From Fomes fomentarius (taxonomy: Eukaryota > Basidiomycota > Agaricomycetes > Polyporales > Polyporaceae): DNA of 64,000 nucleotides. The position numbers and the translations under genes were made by a program. The stretch lies in NCBI GenBank assembly GCA_022606135.1, contig JABYQN010000001.1, positions 3,658,001-3,722,000 on the forward strand, given 5' to 3'. This document shows positions 37,684-47,484 of this stretch, piece after piece (position 1 is the stretch's first letter; each line of letters begins with the position of its first letter). Under the pieces are notes generated by a model. The model had not been told where the DNA came from. It did no database searches and was given only the letters and a program-made list of their open reading frames with translations.

Positions 37684-37827
37684 ATGACGCCCGTGCGCCT
37701 TCCGCAATTCGCCGCTTCTTCCTCTGCATCCACCACATCTACCCCTACGCCGTATGTCGTCGCTGCTGGTTCTGCTCTCAACGCGTTGGATCTAACATTT
37801 AATGCTGATAGGCATCATCTACCATGA
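37684..37827 (+). CDS. upstream ORF overlapping the ATP18 start codon
   Basis: An ATG at 37684 opens 47 codons (MTPVRLPQFAASSSAS...) that end in a TGA at 37825-37827. This TGA overlaps the ATP18 start as ATGA. Whether the transcript includes this ATG is unknown. If it does, ATP18 would depend on reinitiation or leaky scanning. The peptide itself is Ser/Thr-rich and shows no domain. Confidence 0.35.
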   Translation: MTPVRLPQFAASSSASTTSTPTPYVVAAGSALNALDLTFNADRHHLP

Positions 37828-38124
37828 GTTTCCTCGGTCTCCGCAAGTGGCCCACTCCGGCACGTCACGTCCAAACCTCCTCCATACAGCTCTCGTCTAA
37901 CAGGTGTTGTCCATTGCAGGTCGCTAAGCCCTTGTGGCCTTTCGTCGGGGCAAGTCTGTTGACCTGGTTCTTGGTGGGCAAGATGCAGGATATCGGTGTT
38001 AAGTGTGAGTCGGCTCCCTTCTGCGCACCGCGGTACCTGACACGACACGTACGCAGCGGAGGGTTTCCGCAACGATCCCCGCAACCCCTACGCGGCGCAG
38101 ATTGCAAAACAGTCCCACCACTAG
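37824..38124 (+). CDS. ATP18: ATP synthase subunit J (Atp18 / subunit i/j)
   Basis: A small mitochondrial inner-membrane subunit of the F1Fo ATP synthase peripheral and dimerisation region. The start MSFLGLRKWPTP at 37824 is followed, after a 60-base intron, by VAKPLWPFVGASLLTWFLVG (single membrane helix) and KMQDIGVK. The last exon gives EGFRNDPRNPYAAQIAKQSH, with the family's NDPRNP motif, and stops at 38122-38124. The total is about 62 residues, a normal length. To keep the family pattern without gaps, the first intron needs a GC donor (GCACGT at 37860) and the second a GA donor (GAGTCG after AAGT). Canonical alternatives (GTCCAA and GTGTTA) cost three extra or three missing residues. The gene is divergent from VPS11. 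Confidence 0.85.
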
Positions 38125-39022
38125 AGCAACTCAATTTGTACTTTGCCCGCAGTAGTCTAATCCATCAGGTGTTGACACGCCGGCCTGTGTCTGCTGCGGC
38201 GTGCCGGTCCTCGTCGTAACAAGATCACCTCGTTGAGGCTTAACCTATAAACTTATCACACCCCATGCTTTGTGCAACGCGGATAGCTTTGGAACATTTG
38301 CGGTGAGGGTGGTTCGGGTTGCCTTTCCTGATGAGTCCAGGTGGAGTGTTTGCGGAGGGTCTGTTTGCTCAACTGAAACTGCCAACGCAAAACTCATGCT
38401 TCCTAGAGGTGTCGCTACATCATTACACAAAATCTCGAGTCTTTCACACTGCTCTACTAGTAGTCTGCTGCCATCATCATGTTGATATACGCTCACCTAG
38501 GGCTACGCAATTCTTAGGGAAGTGTTCAACCCATTGATGGGACTGATGCCACCGCAGCCGACTATTACTCTCTCGTCCACTCGGGTGCTTTCGTAGTCTG
38601 TGCTCATCCCATTGTCCGTATCTCCCGCTGAAGCACGCAGGCGGTGTTCATCAACCTCCAAAACTGAGCAAGCAGCTTCCTGTATCGTCAGGTACAGACG
38701 TGCGCCGCAGCAGTTCAAGTTCTTGGGCTGTGACCTGTGACCTGAACATAGTGTGCGGTAGCCCGTGAGGTTCCGCAGGAACGACGATGCGAATGGACGA
38801 GGACGAGATCCAGATATCGGACGACGTTCTGAAGGTCTATGTTTACTTGCTGTGTACATTACGTGTTATATTACCTGCATCTTTGCAATCGTTTCCTTTG
38901 CACGCGTGGCATAGCGTGTGGTGACTGTAGTACTCTCAGGCTGCACTTGCCTTTTTGGGCGTCGTGTAGAGTCAAATATCGAGTCTGAGGCTGCTCCTAC
39001 AGTGACGGCCACGCTCTACGTC
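38125..39022. other. intergenic, no gene supported
   Basis: Only a 118-codon minus-strand frame (38503-38859) without a domain. The interval lies between two plus-strand genes. Confidence 0.4.
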
Positions 39023-39331
39023 ATGGATAAGCATTCCTCTGTGGGTTTCTATCATGAGTGACGCGACTCGCCTGTCTGAAGCAAATGCAATGTTCCTGGT
39101 AGTACGAGGTGCTTTTGCCGTACCTCACAAAATATTCGAAGGCGGCGGGTTCGCTGTTCCAAACCTACAACGACCTCAAGTTCGGTATGTCATTCCCCTG
39201 AGTCTACGATGCTATTGAGCTAAGGATGACTGCCGCACTGTGCAGCACAGCAGTGGAATGATGTTGAGCTGATCGACGTCCCACCGGGTGCTCAAGATGC
39301 GCTATCCGCGGTCGTCGCCCACAAACGGTGA
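39023..39331 (+). pseudogene. Sen15-like N-terminal fragment (tentative)
   Basis: Splicing MDKHSS (start 39023) to YEVLLPYLTKYSKAAGSLFQ and then, across a 60-base intron (GTATGT...GCAG), to AQQWNDVELIDVPPGAQD gives about 61 residues. The stop TGA at 39329-39331 overlaps a possible donor GTGAGC. The pattern KYxxxAGSLFQTYNDL plus AQQWNDVE resembles the start of basidiomycete tRNA-splicing endonuclease subunit Sen15, as I recall the family. The core fold that should follow is not found downstream in any frame. The locus may be a truncated copy, or the recognition may be wrong. Reading through the GTGAGC as an intron adds LEGQRFAGGSL and a stop, which does not restore the domain. Confidence 0.35.
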
Positions 39332-40173
39332 GCTTCAGTGTGGGGGTTGCTTCCCCAAGCTGCCCCAAGTTGCCTGCCGCGGCACTGGCAAGGCTAGAGG
39401 GTCAAAGATTTGCGGGAGGCAGCTTGTGAAGCCCTTGTTCAGGGGAATGGCGGTCTGGAGGTTGGAGGCAAGGGCAGTAGCGAGGACGTGACACGTCCAC
39501 GGTATCATGATAAAAATCCACTATCATGTTTTCGGCATGGTCAGCAATGCGACAGGGTGTGTACCTATGTCGCTTAGGTGTGCGTGTGTGACTGATAGGA
39601 TGCATCATTCAGAGGCCACGGTAGTGTAGAACCGACTTCTGAATCCTGAGGACGCGCGACACTGGCGCGACATGGAGAATATCCGAAGAATATCACTGGT
39701 GGGATCTCAAGTTTGTTTCAACAAGTGTAACTTACTGTGCCACCAACCTAGTAGGTGATCGGAACGCACTTGTCTTGATCGTTTCTCCCGACATCCGTGA
39801 AACATCTCGCTGGGATACGAAGGAGTCAGTCACTAAGTCAAGCCTCGCGCTCCATCACGCCGTTGAGGTACAGCCGAGGTACGGCATTCAGATATACAGC
39901 ACGCGACAACCGTGCATACTCCGGTGGGCATCATACATAGCTTCCGATATACTGCGCGCGATCACTGCCACCAGGAGGCGGTGTATGAACTACGTGTCTC
40001 CCTGCTGCGCCAGTACGCCTACGAACAGTAGTCCGCACACGTATCGCGTCGCGCGAGTATTCTTAAGAGTGAGCCTCCCCGGTGGCCATCGACATCATTC
40101 CCAGCATCTGCACTTCACCCTCAGCGCCCACTACACTCACGGCACTCACATCGCGGATCCTTTCTCGCACACT
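39332..40173. other. intergenic, upstream of the Rossmann-fold gene
   Basis: No gene seen. The frame ending at 40251 that starts at 39775 is non-coding 5' flank until the ATG at 40174. Confidence 0.4.
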
Positions 40174-41180
40174 ATGACATTGAACGTCTTCGCACTCGGC
40201 GCATCCAAGAACATTGGCTACCACGCCGCACTCAGGCTCCTGAGTCAGTAACGCCCTTCTCCTCTTTCATATCTCTGCTCATATTTCTTTTGGGAACAGA
40301 GCAGGGAGCAACCGTCACCTACCTCCTGCGCAGAACATCCGTGTTCGACGAAGACGCGCAGGTCCAGCCGTACATCAAGAGCGGCAAGGCGCGCCTCGTT
40401 TCTGGGGACGGTCTCAAGGCAGAAGACGTCGCGAAAGCCTGGCAGGCCGCTCTCGATGCGGGCAATGGCAAGATCGACTACGTTGTATTCTCCATCGGTA
40501 CGTACTGCTCTCTGCACATCTCCGATCTCGGTATCCTGACTAATAGTTTCATCGTCTACATAGGTGGCGCGCCCATCTTTACCATGTCCAAGGGCTTCAT
40601 AATCGACCCACCGGACCTCTGCACACACAGCCTCCTCAACCTCTTCACCACCGCACCTGGGTCTGTCCGTGTACCGGAGAACCAGCCCCGGTTCGTCGTC
40701 ATCACCTCAAATGGTATTACCACCGAGGCGCACACCAAGCTCCCGCTCGCGATGAAGCCGCTCTACAACATCATGCTCCCCGCGCCGCACGCCGACAAGC
40801 TCGGCATGGAGCGCATTCTTGCACGTACCGCGGGCAGGGAGTGGGCGACGCGTGACGAGGTGAGCGCGGAGATCCTCCCCGCGGGCTGGCAGAACCTCCC
40901 GGGGCTGTGGGAGGAGAACGAGCTGAAGCATCTGGTGATCATCCGCCCTGCGTTGTTGACCGATGGAGAGTGCCGCGGGGACAAGCTGCTGGAGAAGGAT
41001 GAGAGGCGGGAGGGCAAGGGGAAGGACCGGAAGGGCAAGGCGCCGTACAGGACGCTCGCGAACGACGAGATGCGGGACGGCTACCGGGTGTCGAGGCAAG
41101 ATGTTGCGCACTTCATCGTGGAGGATGCGCTGCCGAATTGGAGCAATTGGGAGGGAACGGCGGTCAACCTCGCGTACTAG
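40174..41180 (+). CDS. Rossmann-fold NAD(P)-binding protein
   Basis: The start at 40174 opens directly into the nucleotide-binding strand and loop MTLNVFALGASKNIGYHAAL, a GASxNIG variant of GxxGxxG. A 56-base intron leads to QGATVTYLLRRTSVFDEDAQ, with an Arg pair at the end of strand 2 suggesting NADP preference (inference). VSGDGLKAEDVAKAWQAA and IDYVVFSIGG, split by a second intron at about 40500-40562, complete the core. FVVITSNGITTEAHTKLP marks the strand before the substrate region. A charged insertion, rich in Lys/Arg/Asp/Glu, sits near 40980-41040. The end, RVSRQDVAHFIVEDALPNW to LAY, is typical of NAD-dependent epimerase/NmrA-like relatives. Neither a YxxxK dehydrogenase motif nor a known substrate signature is clear, so the reaction is not assigned. 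Confidence 0.8.
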
Positions 41181-41458
41181 AGATATTGGGTGATCTGGAT
41201 CTGGATTTATGACTGTATTGTTTTGAATATTCCGACTGTACTACTGTATGTCACTCACTACTCTCCTATGTAATGAAGGCGGTGAATCATCCGTAACAAT
41301 TCAGGAACCACGATCGCCTCATATTCCGGCAAGACTCTACTATGAGATTATCGTGAGCATCGAATACCGGTGAGTGCCATGACATATCATACTATGGCTG
41401 TAACGGGCCCGTATTCTAGATTCTGAGGCCGATACAATGACTACAAGGTTTATGCGGG
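41181..41458. other. short convergent intergenic region
   Basis: It lies between the stop of the Rossmann-fold gene and the stop of the hydrolase on the other strand. No feature seen. Confidence 0.4.
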
Positions 41459-44087
41459 TCAAGAGATTGGACGCCGTCCAGAAAAGCAATTGAGAATATC
41501 AATGAGGGGTCCGCGCCGCTCGCTCGTATCGAAGACCTGGGCATGATCAATATTCGGATAATAGAGAACATGCAGCTTGCCGTCGTTCGACTTCCATCTG
41601 AACTTCGGCTCACCCTCCTCATCCGTCAGATACTGCCACACTTCCTTCGCATCAACGATCTGGTCCGATCCGCTCAGAACCACCGCAACATCCTTGCCCT
41701 CCAAGTCCTCCTTCCACAACACGTTCTCCGCCCAGAAGAAATGCCGCGCAAGCGCACGCGCGATGTCCGGGTCCCTGCTCGCAAAGTACCACAGCTGCCA
41801 CTCGTTCGCCGTCCTCGGCGGGCGGTACACGAAATTGTACGCCACTGCGGGGAGGTGCAGCAGGAAGGGGATCGGGTCCACGAAGAGCCAGGCCGAGACG
41901 AGCTTGCTGAGTTCGGGGTCGCGGAGCATGTGTGCGGCGACGACGGTGCCGTAGGAGTGGGATGCGACGACGATACGGGAGATGCGGTAGGCGGAGAGGA
42001 GCTCGCGCAGGGCCTCGAGCATGGCGGGGCGAGACAGAGGGGGAGGGGAGATGTGCATACATATGGAGAGGTTCTCGAGTGCGATGATCCCTACGTCGGG
42101 ATCGGAGGTGACGATGTCCCGGAAGGAGGTGACGTATGGCCAGAGGCCGATCTGTCTCTGTGTGTTAGTTGGCAGGATGGTCGATGAGGACACGGTACTC
42201 ACCCCGATGCCATGCAGGAAGAGGATGGGGTCTTTGGTCGTGGAGCGGTGAGGTCTGAGCCAGTAGACAAGGTCTGGGCGAGGTGCTTTGTTGGAGAATA
42301 TGGTGAATGTGCGAGGTGGGAAGCAGGTCATCCAGTTTCCTGAAGTGTAGTGCCGGAAACCGAGGCTCATCATCGAAATCCCGGTTATAGTGTCCACGAT
42401 GGCGACAATCTAGATACATGTTTGTCAGAGTACGGCGGCCATTTATGAGTCCGCACTCACTGTGTACCAGAGCAAGGGTCGGTGAACCATATCTACAGGA
42501 TCAAGAGTAACCTTTATGCAGCGGACTGCGTGATCGCGTCCTTCTGCGAGCTTTTGTCCCAGGAGCTGCTCCATCTTTGTCAGGTAACCCTCGATCTCTT
42601 CGGCCCATTCGTCCTTGAGGAGGCTATACGGGGTGCCAAAGAGGGCCCACGAGAACCATTCAACCATGTTCTCGCGTTTGACGCTATTGAGGTCGGTGGA
42701 ATAAAACCAGCCGGCGGCCATCTTGCTGTCGCGGACTCGGGCGAAGCATTTCGCAAATAGTGACTCGCGTTCTTCTCGTGATGTAAGAGGTGGATGCGTG
42801 GCTGCCTGTGGGTCGTGTCAGCCACTTATCGCATTCGAATACGGCGCGTGCTCATGTGTTTGTGATAGGTAGACTGGATCGAGAGCCACGGCGGGACAGG
42901 ACCGCCAGGCAATGAGGGACCACTGATTAGGAGACCCACACTACGGTTAACCAAGCCGTGTGCGTAACGCATTTCCCCGGACAACGGTGCTCCGAGCGAT
43001 GAGCCCAGTCACCGAGCGGCAAGCCCAGGAGGACGGCGGAAGATGCAACGTTGACTTTACATCAAGAATGTGCCACTGTGCCACACGGGGACATCCGACA
43101 TTGAAACGTTGAAGGACTATCCACCGAGATGTAATAACGTTAACTCGCGAGTCCGTAACACGGTTTGCGGCCCCGCACAGCGAGCCATCCCCATTTTCTT
43201 ACCTAGAAAGGGGCAGACAAGGCGCTATTATCATAGGTTGACGACGGGCAATGGGCAAATTGTTCCGCATCGGAACAGCCTCGTAAAATGGCCATGACTG
43301 GTCTCCTGTTTACAAGGCTGGTTCAGGTAATGATTAAGTAACGTTAGAGCTCAGTAATTACTGAATCAATGCCGATCATAAGCAGGTTTCCCGACCTGAA
43401 GCAGCCTTGTAGACAGGCTTGCGACAGGAGACCAGTCACGGCCATTTTGCAAGGCTGTTTCAGTGCGGAACAATTCGCCATTTCCCGTCGTGTCATTATA
43501 GTCGAGATGCAGAAAACAAGTCGAATAAGCAACGAATAAGTTTCGAGAAGGCGATTCGGACTAGTCTAGTGGTCACACCTTTCCATAGAAACGTAGGGTT
43601 CTCCGTCATGCCGCTGACATTCCCCGTGCTCAATCGATGCTACAGCAGAGAAGGGAAGTCCAACTTCGCAGGGAGGGTGAACGCTGTGCTGCCAAAAACG
43701 GCGTTGCCTGTCCGAGGTTACAACAGGGTTACAACCTGTCGCCAAGCGGGCCTGAGCAGGAAATCTGTTCACGAACTGCACGACAAGCGCCGCTGGGGAA
43801 CATTGCGGTTCAATGCATTTATCCGCTGAACCCAGAAAAAACGGCGTCGCCTCCCAAGCACTACAATCATTGTATCGCACCTTCTGGAGAAGTCTGCTCC
43901 GTGGTACATATATCAGCCAGTAGAAGCAAGTTTCCGCGGCTGCGTAGAGCCCTAGCCAGTGCGACCACAGAAAGCGTCCGCGAAACCAGCTGAAACAGAG
44001 CAATCCGACACTGAGCGGCGTGATGAGTCGAAGGCCGAGGATGCAAAGCCGAATGAAGAAATATTCTGGTAGAGACCGCCCAATCAT
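41459..44087 (-). CDS. membrane-associated alpha/beta hydrolase
   Basis: Exon 1 (43881-44087) starts MIGRSLPEYFFIRLCILGLR and contains one or two N-terminal hydrophobic helices (LITPLSVGLLCFSWF; WLGLYAAAETCFYWLIYVPR). It splices in phase, over a 1,075-base intron (42806-43880), to AATHPPLTSREERESLFAKC. The rest is canonical: FILFLHGIG-type strand (PILFLHGIG), VGIIALENLSICMHISPPPL, IVVASHSYGTVVAAHMLRDP with nucleophile Ser in SHSYG, SGSDQIVD with the candidate catalytic Asp, and YYPNIDHAQVFD with the catalytic His. The stop is at 41459. Three shorter introns are also present. The layout (N-terminal helices, then an AB-hydrolase fold) matches an uncharacterised family common in Agaricomycetes; the substrate is unknown. 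The long intron is exceptional for this genome and carries a foldback element. Confidence 0.85.
43238..43500. mobile_element. foldback (MITE-like) inverted repeat inside the hydrolase intron
   Basis: Two inverted arms, 43238-43328 and 43394-43500, face each other over a 65-base spacer. Shared blocks include GACGACGGG/CACGACGGG, AATTGTTCCGCA, AAAATGGCC and TGACTGGTCTCCTG, then TACAAGGCTG and TTCAGGT. By eye the arms agree at most aligned positions, with one extra block of about 13 bases in the right arm. No ORF is contained. The structure fits a non-autonomous DNA element or a duplicated-inverted remnant. I did not find convincing target-site duplications. Confidence 0.6.
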
Positions 44088-44434
44088 GGCCGCCAGGAGG
44101 GATGCTGAATATCGTCGTCGTTGGTAGAGTAGTCCTCAACTCCAACGAATCATCGTGGCCCGGCCCAGCCTCGAGGGCGCTGCCGTTGACAATGTTATCG
44201 CATGGGAAATTCCTGCCGTCATGAGTATTCTAATCTCAGCTCAAACTCCGACCAGCACAAGGCTCAGACAAAGAAACCTCCGCTGAGCGCCGACTCCACT
44301 GAGGTCTCCAGGCAAACTTTCCCGCGCTGGCTTGCACGTTGACAAGACCGACGTCGCTCAAGCCTCACTCGTCCGCCCGACCAGCATTGCCCCGCCTTTC
44401 GCGCTCCCTCTATTGATTGTCTCCTGCGGTAGCG
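44088..44434. promoter_or_regulatory. shared divergent promoter region (hydrolase / ZNF207-like gene)
   Basis: 347 bases separate two divergent start codons. A clear core element is not seen. Sharing is inferred from distance only. Confidence 0.4.
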
Positions 44435-45922
44435 ATGGCTAAGAAGAAGAATAAGCAGGTACGTGCCATACATGATCAAGGATTCTCAAACTCAAGCGTT
44501 CCCAGATCCTCCGCCCCTGGTGTTGGTACTGTGAGAGGGAGTTCGAAGATGAGAAAGGTGTGTCGCACTCGCATGCGTTGTCTAGTATCCTACTTACCTC
44601 CCTTGAAGTGCTAATGCAGCACCAGAAGGCTAAGCACTTCAAGTGCAACCTCTGCCCTCGTCGATTGAACACCGCAGGTGGCTTAGCTGTGCACATACAA
44701 CAAGTGCACAAACTCGAGCCGGAGAAGTCAGTGCGCTAGTTCTCCCTTTGTCTGCTCTTCAGCTCACTAGCATATAGCCTGCCTCGAATAGAAAACGCGC
44801 TACCTGGGCGCGACGGTTATGAAGTCGAAATCTTTGGTATGGAGGGTATTCCCGCGCCAGACGTGGCGGATTACAAGCGACGTAAGGAGATAGAGCTAGG
44901 TCTTAACCCGGGTTCCATAACCCAGCCACAGTCCAAACGACCCAAGGTTGAGAACCGGCCGCTGTCGGAGGACGAGCTCAAGGCTCAACTTGAGGCTCAC
45001 AAAGCCCTCATGGGTGCCTCTGAGGCCGCAAATGCTCCCGCTGTGCCAGAGGCTGCTTCAGGTGCGGTATATGCTGCCCCTTCCCAGACCTACGCCGTTC
45101 CCCCCACTTCCGCCGTCCCAACCCCTGCGATGTCGCCTCCAGGCGTCCTTCCAATGATGCCACCAGGTGCGCCTCCCTTCATGCCCGGAGTTCCCCCTCC
45201 AGGTTTCCCAGGTCAACTACCCTTCCCTCTACCGGGTATGCCTCTTCCTCCGGGGTAAGTCAGCATATTCACAGATCCAGGAATACATCATCTAATTCTT
45301 CTCTGTTAGCATGCCCCCGGGCTTCCCAATGCCTCCACCGTTTGCTGGCTCACCACCGCCAGGCATGCTCCCTCCTGGTGCACCGCCGTTCCCTCCAGGT
45401 GTGAGACCTCCTTTCCCTCCTCCGTTTATCCCCGGAATGCCTCCTCTAGGCATCCCGCCTCCTGGATTCTCTCCGCCAGGTGCCGTCGCCCCAGTTGCGG
45501 TGCCTCCTCTTGGTGCGTCATCAGTATCACCACCTCCCTTTGGTGCGCCTGGCGCCCCTCCAGCGTCCGGTCCTCCTAGCGCTTCCGCAGCTTCTCCTTC
45601 AGCGCCCGCAAATGGCGCTCCTACATCCGCACAATCTCTCTCCTCGGTACCTCCTCCACCATTGGCGCTGCCGAATCCAACGTTGGCTCAGGTCAACCCT
45701 CCTTTCAAAAAGGGAACTAGTCTCAAATGGTCAGACGCAAACTTCTCACCGGTTAGTCGCTCGTCCTCGCTTAGTCTGTACAATATCTGACTGGTTGTGT
45801 AGGAAGAGACACGTGCGAGGCACCCGAGGTACTACTCCGCTCCGACGGAACGCCCTGTGCCCAATGTCCCTGCAGAGGAGATGCGAGGCAAGAAACGTGC
45901 TAGGGCGGAAGACTACTTGTAG
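44435..45922 (+). CDS. ZNF207/BuGZ-like C2H2 zinc-finger protein
   Basis: MAKKKNKQ (44435) splices to [17 protein letters not shown], then [20 protein letters not shown] and [16 protein letters not shown]. This is the conserved double zinc finger of the ZNF207/BuGZ family, including the invariant PWCWYC and HQKAKHFKC. Next come [20 protein letters not shown] and [17 protein letters not shown], also invariant. The remainder is a long Pro/Gly/Met-rich low-complexity region (PPGxPP repeats across two exons) and a short end, [20 protein letters not shown], with stop at 45920-45922. The human relative binds microtubules and the checkpoint protein Bub3, and its low-complexity part drives condensation; these are family facts, not seen here. 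I do not recognise the Bub3-binding GLEBS motif. Expected location is nucleus and spindle. Confidence 0.88.
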
Positions 45923-46817
45923 CAGGCGGACCAATGCTGCACACGAAGGACGCTTCGACGAGACGAAGCAGCGGATGTGTCACCAGTCCGTCCCCTCCAC
46001 ATACTCGTTCCCTTTTTCTACCTTGACTCATTTATGTTCCGCATATCCGTCTCTTCGGGATGGTAGTATGCAGAGACGCCACTCATGGGGATACGCGCGG
46101 TGCGGAGTCTATTTCCCTTCTATATGTTACGTCTCTTCTCCGATAGCTCTCGCAGTACGTAAGCCTTGTACGGTCGGTCGTTTTATTTCCTCCTCCCCTC
46201 CATGTCGTTTCTGCTAGCAGCTCTTTCGTATGTAAGAGAAGGTTCGTGTATGGACGTATGATTCAAAGTCAGATATACTCACCAATAGTCACGAAATGGC
46301 CGCGCGACCGTATGCGTAGCCCCTCACACGAGGTTCTAAGCAAGTCAGAGCAATTGAGCCATGAATCGATGACAAAGTCGGTCGTTGTATGTTGCAGGCG
46401 ATGATTCTAGAGCTGACCGTCGATGACAGTGCGCAGCATCCATCTTTCCTTTCACCTACAAAGAATGCCCGTACGTATCTGGGTTGGGGAAGGGGAGCCA
46501 GTCAGAATCGGTGAGCTGTTCTCCTTACGATGAACCTACATCTATCTTCGGGTTATGGGTGCAGTTATTCTCTCGATGCGAAGTTGCGTGTTGGTATGGA
46601 GTGGGTACATGGGGCTTGTAGCAGGTGCGGCAGCATCGTGAATGACACCGTAATGTGGTCCTCACTGTGTAGCTCGTCTGCGATTTGGAGCCGCAGCTGT
46701 CTTATCCTCGTGTTCCGGGAGGTTCATGGAGTTGGCCAGAATGTATGCTCGTGATTCAATATTCAATAGCAAATGGCTTGTCCACTCCTTTGGGGCCGCG
46801 ACTACTTTTCGCTAACC
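45923..46817. other. 3' flank and intergenic region
   Basis: No gene supported. The T/C-rich first 300 bases look like the 3' UTR of the upstream gene. Confidence 0.4.
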
Positions 46818-47133
46818 ATGTCACGTCAAACAAACTTGAGGAATGCGACTGAGCAACGGGCAGACGGTGAGTACATCAAACTCGAGTGCTGACGATGACT
46901 TGTATACGAACAGACGTTGTTTCAGCCTCGCACAGGTACTTACTTACCTACAGAGGCTGGCCGTGTACGACAGTTCCGCGAGACCGAGGCTCAAGCTCAG
47001 GAGGATCAAAGTCAAACCGCGGATATCCATGACAATGAAACGGTACGTCCACGACTCGCCTCCCGGTTCATACCTCTTGCAGCCCCTTGATATTGGTACA
47101 ACTCGTGCCTTGCAGCAGCAATGGAGTACTTGA
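46818..47133 (+). CDS. possible 51-residue spliced micro-protein (tentative)
   Basis: An ATG at 46818 opens MSRQTNLRNATEQRAD. A GTGAGT...CTACAG intron of 87 bases (phase 1) joins EAGRVRQFRETEAQAQEDQS and QTADIHDNET. A GTACGT...TTGCAG intron then leads to QQWST and a stop at 47131-47133. Both introns have consensus ends, and the product is a coherent Gln/Glu-rich helix. It has no recognised domain, and the call rests on splice-site quality alone. Confidence 0.3.
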
Positions 47134-47399
47134 CTAATGACTTGGACGCGTGCGGGCGCACTCGCACCCTAGCGGAAGACTACTTACCGAGGACAAGGAC
47201 CGTCAGCTGGATCGCTGCGCGCGTGCTCCGTGGACGCATCAGATTCATGGCGCGCGCAATGTCAGCTGGAATGCTCGCGAGGGTGAGCACGCCACGGCGG
47301 GATATTGCTATATCGAGCGATCGCGTCCTCTTGCTTGTCGCGCTCGGCCGGGCTGGGGATGGTGTGTTTGCGGCATTGTCTGATGTGAATGGGGGAATG

Positions 47400-47424
47400 C
47401 GGGGATGAGGGGATGAGGGGATGA
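47400..47424. repeat. GGGGATGA short tandem repeat
   Basis: About three tandem copies of GGGGATGA just upstream of the glycoside hydrolase pseudogene; a further degenerate copy precedes it. Confidence 0.8.
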
Positions 47425-47484
47425 GAGAATGTCGCTGGAGCGAGGGCCGAGAGGATATCTCATCCTTTCATCCAAAGGCACCGT

